Assembly (NCBI GenBank): GCA_949287525.1
Contig: CASEGL010000013.1
Location: forward strand, 1-34,394
From: an uncultured Rikenellaceae bacterium
GTDB lineage: Bacteria > Bacteroidota > Bacteroidia > Bacteroidales > Rikenellaceae
Direction of reading: 5' to 3'
Length of the DNA stretch: 34,394 bases
Both the position numbers and the translations under genes were made by a program. Positions 6,702-15,906 of the stretch are shown here, in pieces; position 1 is the stretch's first letter, and each line of letters opens with the position of its first letter. The notes beneath the pieces were generated by a model. That model worked only from the letters and a program-made list of their open reading frames with translations. It had not been told where the DNA came from and made no database searches.

Positions 6702-7946
6702 CTAAGCGCCGTACACCTGCTGCGCCCACTCCGTCTCAAGCCACGCCGCACGGGTCACCGGCAGTTCCTCGCGGGGAATGTAGGACGAAATGCCGCACAC
6801 CCGGTCGGCATCGAAGAAGCCTCCGCCCCATACGCCCAATGCCGAATAGATCTGAACCGTATGATTCTCTGCGACGATCGTCTCGTCCAGCGCACGGTCG
6901 AACGCATCGAAGGCAGCCTGTGCGTTCCCGTCGCCGTTTTGGGTGATATTCCGCATGTAGTCCTCCAGATCGAAGAAGGCATGGTTGGTCGGAATCACCT
7001 CCAGCGGCTGGATGGCATCGATGTCCGGTTCGCCGGCCACCGCATAGACCGCTTTGGCGGCATCGGCCAGCGCCGCGAGTTTGTCCGTGCGCACCGTCAC
7101 GAAAGCAGCCGACGGATAGGGCTGCCCGGTATAGTAATCAACGATACGGTTTACCGCCGAAGCCAGCCGCTCCTCGACCGTATAGCGATTGTCGGCCAGC
7201 ACGGGCAGCACCTTGTTGTAGGGAATGCCGTTGCCCATGATCTCAGCCGGCGAGGTCATGATGTAGGGGGCCACATCGCGCAAGGCATAGAACGTCTCGA
7301 CCGAAGCCATGAAGCAGGCATCGAAAATCACATAGTCGAACGGAATGGCGGTCAGCCCCTCGGCCAGCGCCCCGATTGTCATGTAGTTGTCGCCGTCGGG
7401 GCCGAAGGCACGGGTCAGCGCATCGTCGGGACGGCGCAGGTCGTGTTCCGGCACAAACGGCTGCATGCCGGGCATGCGCTGGTTCATCACATCGACCAGC
7501 TCGGGCGGAAACCATCCCGTGCCGTGAGCGGCCAGCGTAATGCCGTAGGTATCGGCCGGAGCGAACCGGGCGGCATCCTTCAGAACGGTCTGCATGACGG
7601 CCGGATCGGCCGAATCCTGGTCGCCGTAGTTCATCAGCTCGTTTTCGATCACCTGACCGTCACGCACGACGATTTCCGACAGCGTGGTCTGCTTTTCGCT
7701 CATGAAGTCCTTCTGCCCGTCGAAATAGACCAGTACGCGGACATTGTCCGGCAGTCCGGCCGCAACGGCCTCCATGGCCATCTCCACATTGGCACGCTGA
7801 TACCGCCACAGATTGTTGTCGGCCACCATATACATGATGAAGGTGTGCGGCGGCCCGCTCGGCACCGGTGTTTCGGACGATTTCTTGCAACCGGCCAACA
7901 GGGTCAGCGACACCATGGCCAGCAGGGCATATCGAATCATGCGCAT
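6702..7946 (-). CDS. clostripain-family (C11) cysteine peptidase lipoprotein
   Basis: A 414-residue putative surface or periplasmic cysteine peptidase. The N-terminus is a lipoprotein signal with lipobox LAGC, so C20 would be lipidated. The catalytic dyad of family C11 is visible: H141 in AAHGTGW and C211 in IFDACFMAS, with the downstream SPAEIMGNGIPY loop. C11 members usually cleave after Arg or Lys and often mature by self-cleavage; the substrate here is unknown. The gene starts 27 bases after the DUF4919 stop and is probably transcribed with it and dapA. It ends at the bidirectional terminator. Confidence 0.88.
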   Translation of the reverse strand: MRMIRYALLAMVSLTLLAGCKKSSETPVPSGPPHTFIMYMVADNNLWRYQRANVEMAMEAVAAGLPDNVRVLVYFDGQKDFMSEKQTTLSEIVVRDGQVIENELMNYGDQDSADPAVMQTVLKDAARFAPADTYGITLAAHGTGWFPPELVDVMNQRMPGMQPFVPEHDLRRPDDALTRAFGPDGDNYMTIGALAEGLTAIPFDYVIFDACFMASVETFYALRDVAPYIMTSPAEIMGNGIPYNKVLPVLADNRYTVEERLASAVNRIVDYYTGQPYPSAAFVTVRTDKLAALADAAKAVYAVAGEPDIDAIQPLEVIPTNHAFFDLEDYMRNITQNGDGNAQAAFDAFDRALDETIVAENHTVQIYSALGVWGGGFFDADRVCGISSYIPREELPVTRAAWLETEWAQQVYGA

Positions 7947-7973
7947 AGTTTTCTGTTCTGATTGGGTTTGGGT

Positions 7974-8723
7974 TTACTTCTTCTGTCCTATGGGAAGGTC
8001 GTTGATCTGCCAGCGCTGTTCCTGCTTCGGCATGTCCTCCGGATGGCGGAACACCCGGCTGAAGTCGAAATAGTAGCCCTTGCTCTCCGGACGGCCGTAC
8101 TCGTCGGCCACGGTGATGTACTCCGTCGTGCGCGACACCACCAGCCGCTTGAGTACCGCCTTGCCCTCGGCGGCCAGCCAGTCGGCGGCATGCTCGAAAC
8201 GCAGCACGTGCATGGGCGACTTCTCGGTGCGTCCGGTGCCGGAGGCCGTGATGGTGGCCAGCACCTTGTTCAACCGGTCGTAGTTGATCCGCTCGTTGAG
8301 CGTATCCCCGATCGTACCGTAGGCATAGATCAGGAAATTCAGGTTGCGCGGGCTGAACGGATCGCGCTGCATCACCTCCTCGGCGCAGCGGATCACAGCC
8401 TCCATGTCTTCGTACCGGATCGAATCCTGGTTGATCCGCTCCAGCACCATCAGCATCTCATCCTCGGCCTTGATGGGCAGCAGCGGACGATAGCCCTCCG
8501 CAAAGGCATAGCCGTAGTAGAGATAATAATAATCCGCAGCGGTCAGCGTGGTGTCGCCGGCCGTATAGCGCATCATCAGCGACGGGTAATAGTAAGGCGA
8601 CTCGCGGTCGATCGTCCGCGTGAAAATATCCTCGTCGTCGGGCGCCTGCTGCGCCTGCGCCGCCCCGAGACATACGCCTGCCGCCACGAGCAGCACACCG
8701 ATCACCTGTCGTACCTTTCGCAT
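7974..8723 (-). CDS. DUF4919-family exported protein
   Basis: The 249-residue product starts with a typical signal peptide (residues 1 to about 24, ending AQA) and should be periplasmic. The remainder is tyrosine-rich near residues 44-75 and predicted helical, matching the Bacteroidetes family DUF4919, of unknown function. It lies 39 bases behind dapA and 27 bases ahead of the C11 peptidase on the same strand. Two envelope proteins following dapA might hint at an envelope link, but that is inference from position only. Confidence 0.82.
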   Translation of the reverse strand: MRKVRQVIGVLLVAAGVCLGAAQAQQAPDDEDIFTRTIDRESPYYYPSLMMRYTAGDTTLTAADYYYLYYGYAFAEGYRPLLPIKAEDEMLMVLERINQDSIRYEDMEAVIRCAEEVMQRDPFSPRNLNFLIYAYGTIGDTLNERINYDRLNKVLATITASGTGRTEKSPMHVLRFEHAADWLAAEGKAVLKRLVVSRTTEYITVADEYGRPESKGYYFDFSRVFRHPEDMPKQEQRWQINDLPIGQKK

Positions 8724-8762
8724 ACGTGTCTGTTTACGGAAATAACGCGGTTGCGCGCCGTT

Positions 8763-9656
8763 TTATTTGGCCGGAGCATTCAGTTCCCGCATCAGGCAAC
8801 CGATCCGGGCATACAGTCCTTCGGACACGCCGACCAGCGGCAGCCGCAGCCGGTTGCGCAGAATGCCCAGCGAAGCCAGTGCCGCCTTCACACCGGCCGG
8901 ATTGCCCTCCGCGAAGAGCGCCTCGCCCAGCGGGGCGATCCGTTTCCACACCTGTTCGGCATAATCCATCTCGTGAGCCATCGCCGCAGCGATCATCTCG
9001 GCCATCTGGCGCGGGCAGACATTCGCCTCCACGGAGATCAGTCCGTCGCCGCCCAGTTCGATCAGCCCCAGCGCGTGATTGTCGTCGCCCGACAGCACGT
9101 GGAACCCTTCGGGCCGGCCGGCCGTCAGCGCCGCAATCTGCTTCATGTCGCCGCTGGCCTCCTTGATGCCGAGGATGTTCTCCACCTCGCGCGCCAGCCG
9201 CAGCGTCGTCTCGGCCTGCATGTTCACACCGGTGCGTCCGGGGACGTTATACATCAGCACGGGAACGGGCGAAGCCTCCGCAACGGCCCGATAATGGGCA
9301 TACAACCCTGCCTGCGAAGGCTTGTTGTAATAAGGCGTCACACTCAGCACGGCGCTCACACCCTCCAGGTCGAAATCCTGGAGCGCCTTGACCACAGCCG
9401 CCGTATTGTTGCCGCCCACGCCGGCCACCAGCGGCAGCCGTCCGCCATTACGGCGGCGGATATGGTTCAGCACGGCTTTCCGCTCGTCCGGGAAGAGGGT
9501 CGGCGTCTCGGCCGTCGTGCCGAGTGCCACCAGATAGTCCACACCTCCCGCCGTCACATAATCGACCAACAGATCCAATGCGTCGAAATCGACGTCGCCA
9601 TTATCTTGAAAAGGGGTGACCAGCGCCACACCCAACCCCGAAGGAAATGATTTCAT
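8763..9656 (-). CDS. dapA: 4-hydroxy-tetrahydrodipicolinate synthase
   Basis: The enzyme condenses pyruvate with aspartate semialdehyde, the first committed step to diaminopimelate and lysine. The 297-residue product has GTTAETPTL (threonine pair contacting pyruvate), TPYYNKPSQ, the catalytic tyrosine in YNVPGRTG, and Schiff-base lysine 165 in GIKEASGD. ATG 9656 (MKSFPSGLG) is chosen. An in-frame TTG at 9668 would add four residues but is a poor start. A minus-strand -7 box at 9750-9743 gives a leader of roughly 80 bases. The gene heads a unit with DUF4919 and the C11 peptidase, and ligA lies upstream on the same strand. Confidence 0.95.
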   Translation of the reverse strand: MKSFPSGLGVALVTPFQDNGDVDFDALDLLVDYVTAGGVDYLVALGTTAETPTLFPDERKAVLNHIRRRNGGRLPLVAGVGGNNTAAVVKALQDFDLEGVSAVLSVTPYYNKPSQAGLYAHYRAVAEASPVPVLMYNVPGRTGVNMQAETTLRLAREVENILGIKEASGDMKQIAALTAGRPEGFHVLSGDDNHALGLIELGGDGLISVEANVCPRQMAEMIAAAMAHEMDYAEQVWKRIAPLGEALFAEGNPAGVKAALASLGILRNRLRLPLVGVSEGLYARIGCLMRELNAPAK

Positions 9657-9742
9657 CTTGTTATCCAATTAGTTACAAACCGCTACCGAGCCGCACGCAG
9701 CCACGCCGCACCGGACATCCGTTTTCCGGCGATCCCATCATA

Positions 9743-9750
9743 CAAATATA
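9743..9750 (-). promoter_or_regulatory. -7 box of the dapA unit
   Basis: Minus-strand TATATTTG matches TAnnTTTG and lies in the 125-base gap between ligA and dapA, so dapA need not depend on ligA transcription. No clear -33 element was found. Confidence 0.55.
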
Positions 9751-9781
9751 ATGGTTTTTCCGCAACCTGTCGCCATTGCGG

Positions 9782-12001
<2,220 letters not shown>

Positions 12002-12154
12002 CTATTCCGCCCAAACCGGACCGTCCAGATCGTCGCTGCTGCCACCGTAGGGAATAGTCTGACACAATCCGGCTTCTACCTGCATTTCAAAAATCTCGCA
12101 TTTGGGGCTTTCGTACATTTCGGATTTACCTGTTGCTTGAATCATTTTTTCCAT
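12002..12154 (-). CDS. 50-residue peptide of a Bacteroidales short-peptide type
   Basis: This short gene encodes a 50-residue acidic peptide. The N-terminal part contains YESPKCEIFEMQVEAGLC (14-31), and a Gly/Ser/Asp-rich tail ends DDLDGPVWAE. The pattern Y-x-x-P-x-x-E-[IVL]-x-E-[IVLM]-x-V-E-x-G-[LF]-[CA], followed by a variable Gly/Ser/Asp tail, recurs in many uncharacterised short Bacteroidales peptides. That resemblance is from memory, not from a search. There is no signal peptide or membrane segment. It has two cysteines (C19, C31). A -7 box (minus strand 12213-12206) lies about 52 bases upstream and a strong terminator lies downstream, so it is a self-contained transcript. Function unknown. 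Confidence 0.7.
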   Translation of the reverse strand: MEKMIQATGKSEMYESPKCEIFEMQVEAGLCQTIPYGGSSDDLDGPVWAE

Positions 12155-12205
12155 TTTTTAATTGCAATCTTCTGCCGAACTCGAAAGAACGGCAAAAACA
12201 GCCAC

Positions 12206-12213
12206 CAAAAATA
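12206..12213 (-). promoter_or_regulatory. -7 box of the 50-residue peptide gene
   Basis: Minus-strand TATTTTTG fits TAnnTTTG. Transcription would begin near 12199, giving a leader of about 45 bases. Confidence 0.5.
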
Positions 12214-12440
12214 ATACTTTTATAATAATGTGGCGTGACGGCAGCCTGTTTTTCATCGATCCGTTCCCATCCGGCCGTTTTCATAGGCAGCCTCCAAATC
12301 CGAAACGCGTTTCGCCCCTGCGCTATTTTCGTTTCATTGCTACGCCATTGCATAAATCCGTTCCACAGCCTATTGTAATGGGGTCGTCATTATTTTTCGA
12401 CAAAAAAATAAGATCAGGTGTCGAAACTCGAAATTTTGCT

Positions 12441-12448
12441 TATACTTG
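12441..12448 (+). promoter_or_regulatory. likely -7 box of the acidic-protein / ferredoxin unit
   Basis: TATACTTG differs from TAnnTTTG at one position and lies 19 bases before the ATG at 12468. The inverted repeat TTTCGAC/GTCGAAA (12395-12401, 12420-12426) covers its upstream side and could be an operator. Confidence 0.4.
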
Positions 12449-12467
12449 CAAAAATTTTTCGGAAACC

Positions 12468-12815
12468 ATGCCAAACACAAGATCAAATAAGAAACGCGTC
12501 GTAGTCAAATTGCAGAATCTGCCGGCCGACTTGCAGGAAGCCATCCGGAAACAGTATCCCATGGGTTTTACGGATCATATGATCCGTGTGGACAAAGGTC
12601 CGGGCGACTTTTTCTATGCTATCGTCTTCGAGACGGAAGACACCAGCTACCTGGTTAAGATCGACGTCAATGTGGACGGCCAGATCGACGATGACGACGA
12701 CAAAGACTACTACAACGACGACCTCAAAGGCGCCGACGAAATCGCAGACAACGCCGAAGAGGAAGAGGAGAAAGAGGTACGCAACGACATCGCCGACGAC
12801 GATCTCGACGACTAA
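12468..12815 (+). CDS. conserved acidic Bacteroidetes protein, function unknown
   Basis: The 115-residue product has a basic start (NTRSNKKRVVVK) and a compact N-terminal part (about 11-68) with NLPADLQEAIRKQYPMGF, TDHMIRVDKGPGDFFYA and ETEDTSYLVKIDV. A strongly acidic tail (about 72-115, mostly D and E) follows. I recognise the pattern as a recurring Bacteroidetes hypothetical protein but know no function. The tail resembles those of proteins that bind basic partners; this is inference. The ferredoxin-like gene follows 21 bases later, so the two are probably co-transcribed. Confidence 0.85.
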   Translation: MPNTRSNKKRVVVKLQNLPADLQEAIRKQYPMGFTDHMIRVDKGPGDFFYAIVFETEDTSYLVKIDVNVDGQIDDDDDKDYYNDDLKGADEIADNAEEEEEKEVRNDIADDDLDD

Positions 12816-12836
12816 CTTTCCCGCCTGTTCAAACCG

Positions 12837-13061
12837 ATGGAAAAAACGGCAATCGTCAAAGAATACAGCAACGGAGAGATCATAGTCCGTTGGGAACCGG
12901 CTCTGTGTACGCATTCCGGCCGCTGCATCCACAGCCTGCCGGCCGTTTTCGATGTCCGCAGAAGGCCGTGGATCGACATGCGGGGCGCCGATACCCAAAC
13001 CATCATCCGCGTCGTGGAGTCATGCCCCAGCGGGGCGCTGACCTGGCGCAAAGCAGAATAA
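12837..13061 (+). CDS. single-cluster (4Fe-4S)-binding protein, Fer4_19 type
   Basis: This 74-residue protein matches the divergent one-cluster ferredoxin domain: C24-T-H-S-G-R-C30, the central PAVFDVRRRPWID, and C63-P-S-G-A-L. Only three cysteines are present, as is common in this divergent family, so the fourth ligand may be another residue. It would act as a small cytosolic electron carrier or cluster-binding adaptor; the partner is not evident. It is the last gene before a strong terminator. Confidence 0.85.
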   Translation: MEKTAIVKEYSNGEIIVRWEPALCTHSGRCIHSLPAVFDVRRRPWIDMRGADTQTIIRVVESCPSGALTWRKAE

Positions 13062-13087
13062 CCTCCGGACCATTCCGCCACACATAC

Positions 13088-13125
13088 AGAGAGAACCTTC
13101 CGCAGGGAGGTTCTCTCTTTCTTTC
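13088..13125 (+). terminator. terminator of the acidic-protein / ferredoxin unit
   Basis: Arms AGAGAGAACCT (13088-13098) and AGGTTCTCTCT (13108-13118) are perfect complements, with further CC/GG pairing inside and a TTCTTTC run after. It lies 26 bases past the stop and also faces the convergent epimerase gene, ending at 13145. Confidence 0.8.
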
Positions 13126-13144
13126 ATACCTGTCCGACAGCCGC

Positions 13145-14134
13145 CTACCAGCGCAGCCATTGCGGCCGATATTGACGGAACCATCCGACGGCATCGGCCA
13201 CGGCCTGCGTCACGGGACGGTATGTCATACCCAGTTCGGTGACCGACTTGGCATTCGTATAATAATTCTTCACGCACAATATGCGCATATTGACCGAGGA
13301 GATTTCCGTATCGATACCGATCCGCTGCAACAGGTCGCCGATCCATCCGACAGCCGCCAGCAGCCATGCGGGCAGAGGCACCAACACGGGACGCCGCCCG
13401 GACAAGGCTCCCACCGCACCGAAAAAATCGCGATAAGAGATATTCTCGTTGGCCAACAAGTAGCACTCCCCGCTTCGGCCCCGCTGCAATGCGGCGACAA
13501 TTCCCTGCGCCACATCCGCTACATGCACGAAATTCTTGCCTCCGGGCGGATAGGGCAGCCAGCGTTTGCCGTACGCCATGCATATGATCCGGCCGGAACT
13601 CGGCCGGGAATCGTAGGCACCCAGCATGAATGTCGGGCATACCGTCACGATCTCCACTCGGAAATGCGCGTGAGCAATCAACTGCTGGGTCTCGAATTTG
13701 CTTTTTGCATAGGCCGACTCGGTAAAGGGCGGTCGGATCGGAACGGATTCGTTCCCCGGACAGTTTTCGTCCCCATAAGCGAATATATTGGCGCTGCCGA
13801 CATAAACGATCCGCCGCACGCCGCACGTTTCTGCAGTCCGGATCAACTGCCCGGTCGCATCCGTATTGACCTGTCGGTACGACGCATACGATCCGCCTTG
13901 TCCCGTTTTTGCGGCGCAATGCACCACATACCGACACCCCGCCATCGCCTGCCTCAGGCAATCGGGATCGGTAAAGTTTCCTTCCATCAGTTCCAGATCG
14001 GGATCGGCGCCGCCGACATAGGACGTTCTGTCCCGCAACAGACCGCGCACCGCATACCCTTCCGCCAGCAGCGCACGGATCGTATTCACCCCCAACAGGC
14101 TGTTTGCTCCGGTCAGCAATACGGTTTCTTTCAT
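13145..14134 (-). CDS. extended SDR: NAD-dependent epimerase/dehydratase family
   Basis: This 329-residue oxidoreductase of the extended short-chain type has the nucleotide-binding motif TGANSLLG (8-15) and the YxxxK catalytic pair Y142/K146 (ESAYAKSK). The overall pattern, with late GMTYRPVTQAV, recalls dihydroflavonol-reductase or 3-beta-HSD-like members; the substrate is not known. ATG 14134 is used although the frame continues upstream, because it overlaps the stop of the preceding SDR gene as ATGA, a sign of coupled translation, and gives the standard N-terminus. A regulator gene is divergent to the pair, which may place the pair under its control. Confidence 0.87.
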   Translation of the reverse strand: MKETVLLTGANSLLGVNTIRALLAEGYAVRGLLRDRTSYVGGADPDLELMEGNFTDPDCLRQAMAGCRYVVHCAAKTGQGGSYASYRQVNTDATGQLIRTAETCGVRRIVYVGSANIFAYGDENCPGNESVPIRPPFTESAYAKSKFETQQLIAHAHFRVEIVTVCPTFMLGAYDSRPSSGRIICMAYGKRWLPYPPGGKNFVHVADVAQGIVAALQRGRSGECYLLANENISYRDFFGAVGALSGRRPVLVPLPAWLLAAVGWIGDLLQRIGIDTEISSVNMRILCVKNYYTNAKSVTELGMTYRPVTQAVADAVGWFRQYRPQWLRW

Positions 14135-14934
14135 TGTTGTCTCTGTTTGATTTCCCTGGCGACCACCCGCGAAACGAGCGGCAGCCTCACAGCAACAGGA
14201 ATTACCTGCATCAATGCCCAGTTCAGTTTGTTCATCCATCCGGGCAAAATGATGGATTGCCGGTGAAACAATCGGTTCAGACTGATTCGGGCAACCTTTT
14301 CCGGCGAAAGCAGGCCGATCTTGCCGAACAGTCCCTGTTTACGGATCCGCCGGCACACATCTTCATTGGTCATCATCGGCCCCGGCGTCACAACGCTGAC
14401 CTGGACATGTTCGGGACGCAGCTCCGCGTAAAGGCTCCGCGTAAAATGAAGGATATAACTTTTCGACGCCCCATACACCGTTTTGTACCCTATGGGAGTG
14501 AAAGCCGCCATGCTGGAGACATTCAGGATGTACGCCTTGCCCGCCTGCATCAGGTTGGGCAGTAACCGGTGCGTCAGCATGGTCGTAGCCCATACGTTCA
14601 GTTTGATGATCCGCTCCCAGTAGTCATTGACCGGATCCGTAAAGCATCGGGTACCGCCGCACCCTGCGTTATTAATCAACATCCCCAGCTGAAAACCGGC
14701 ATTGATGCGTTCGCACAAGCGCTCCAGCTGCGTCTGGTCGGACAGATCGGCTTCAAAGCCGACACTCTGTACCCCTTGCCGCCGCGATTCTGCCACTGTT
14801 TGCTGCAAGCCGCTGCCCGGCAATGCCACCAGCACGGTATTGATGCCCCTCCGCGCCAGTTCCAGCGCAAAACACCGCCCCAGGCCGGTACTCGCACCGG
14901 AGACCAACGCATAGCGATTCCCTAAATTTTCCAT
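14131..14934 (-). CDS. classical SDR family oxidoreductase
   Basis: A 267-residue NAD(P)-dependent reductase with cofactor motif SGASTGLG (12-19), NNAG (88-91), catalytic S140, and Y154/K158 in YGASK. The long C-terminal part with a hydrophobic stretch (WALMQVIPVAVRLPLVSRVV) suggests membrane association, as in long-chain or sterol-type SDRs. The substrate is unknown. It overlaps the next SDR gene by four bases. The two reductases probably act in one pathway, perhaps on a lipid, but that is inference. Confidence 0.87.
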   Translation of the reverse strand: MENLGNRYALVSGASTGLGRCFALELARRGINTVLVALPGSGLQQTVAESRRQGVQSVGFEADLSDQTQLERLCERINAGFQLGMLINNAGCGGTRCFTDPVNDYWERIIKLNVWATTMLTHRLLPNLMQAGKAYILNVSSMAAFTPIGYKTVYGASKSYILHFTRSLYAELRPEHVQVSVVTPGPMMTNEDVCRRIRKQGLFGKIGLLSPEKVARISLNRLFHRQSIILPGWMNKLNWALMQVIPVAVRLPLVSRVVAREIKQRQQ

Positions 14935-14936
14935 AA

Positions 14937-14964
14937 ATTTGCATTCACATATAACTTTGCAAAT
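14937..14964. promoter_or_regulatory. inverted repeat overlapping the regulator's -7 box
   Basis: Arms ATTTGCA (14937-14943) and TGCAAAT (14958-14964) flank a 14-base centre. The plus-strand -7 box TAACTTTG is at 14952-14959, inside the repeat. The site lies between the divergent SDR genes and the LuxR-type gene, where a shared operator would be expected. Binding is inference. Confidence 0.45.
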
Positions 14965-15020
14965 GCAAAACAGTTAAAAAAAAGACATCGTCACAATACT
15001 GAAAAATCAGATACCGCTAC

Positions 15021-15785
15021 ATGGATTGCTCAACCGAATACATACAACTGCTCAACTCGCAGCGATTTTTCCCTGCAGATTTAGACTACTCTATACTTCA
15101 TCGTCACGCCAATCTGCTGACCACAATGGCCAAAGTCAGCAACAGTTGCATCTCCGTATTCGACCTCTACCTGCGCAACCACCCTTTCGTGTCGAATAAC
15201 TTTGAACAATCGCTCAAATATGATCTGACACGCATCTCATCCGAAGACCCCAGCTACTTCGACCTGCACATCCATCCGGACGATTTCCTGCCGCTGATGC
15301 AAAGCGGCACCTATGCCCTGCGTCTCTGCCTCGAAAACAAAGATGTGGTCTTCGACTACAAACTGCTCAACGAATACCGCATCGACATCGACGGCCGATA
15401 GGTGCGCGTCATCGAGCAGAAACAGGCGTTGGAAACCGACAGGCATGGAAACATTTGGCTGGCTCTGTCCGTACTCGACATATCGCCTGTCCAGGAGCCT
15501 CTTGACGCTGTCAAATCGCAGCTTTTCAATTTCAAGACCGGCGAGATCCGCCTGCTGCCGGCGGCCGTACACGACGCCTCCCGACCCGACATCGCCCTGA
15601 CTCCTCGCGAGAAGCAGGTCCTGCAACTGGTTCGCGACGGTTATCTGAGCAAAGAGATCTCCGAACAAATGGCCATCAGCGTCCACACGGTCAATACCTA
15701 CCGCCAACGCATTCTGGAAAAGCTGGAAGCCAACAATTCTCTGGAAGCCATCCGGTTGGCAACCCGACTGGGACTGCTCGACTGA
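15021..15785 (+). pseudogene. LuxR-type (PAS-like + HTH) regulator interrupted by an in-frame TAG
   Basis: Two open segments share one frame: residues 1-126 (15021-15398) and 127 further codons (15402-15782), separated only by TAG at 15399-15401. Together they make a 253-residue transcription regulator of a Bacteroidetes type. The N-terminal sensor part resembles a PAS fold and continues smoothly across the stop (YRIDIDGR * VRVIEQKQALE). A GerE/LuxR helix-turn-helix follows (LTPREKQVLQLV to LEAIRLATRLG). The conserved neighbours suggest the TAG replaced a Tyr codon (TAT or TAC). Possible readings are a true null mutation, a sequence error, readthrough, or restart at GTG 15402 giving a free HTH protein. 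It is divergent from the two SDR genes. Confidence 0.8.
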
Positions 15786-15845
15786 CCGCCCCCTTCCCGC
15801 CACCGTGCCAGCGGAACAACCGGCCACCTATAATATAAATACAAA

Positions 15846-15880
15846 AGAGAGTCTCCTTCCGAGGGAGACTCTCTCTTTTT
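15846..15880. terminator. terminator after the LuxR-type gene
   Basis: Arms AGAGAGTCTCC (15846-15856) and GGAGACTCTCT (15864-15874) form a perfect 11-pair stem with a 7-base loop, followed on the plus strand by CTTTTTT. It lies between convergent genes, and the minus strand has a shorter T run (CTTTTGT) for the phosphofructokinase unit. Confidence 0.8.
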
Positions 15881-15906
15881 TGCCATGCGGGTCGGGAGGC
15901 CGGCCG

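Larger units (their letters stand above)
12155..12467. other. 313-base divergent intergenic region
   Basis: The gap separates the peptide gene (minus) from the acidic-protein gene (plus). It contains the minus-strand -7 box at 12206-12213, the plus-strand box at 12441-12448, and an inverted repeat TTTCGAC/GTCGAAA at 12395-12426. The middle, about 12220-12390, has no supported frame; the short open frames there lack start context. Confidence 0.5.

Noticed and set aside
12126..12353. Minus-strand frame in the divergent gap upstream of the 50-residue peptide
   Set aside because: Out of frame with the peptide gene and crosses its -7 box; no family resemblance.
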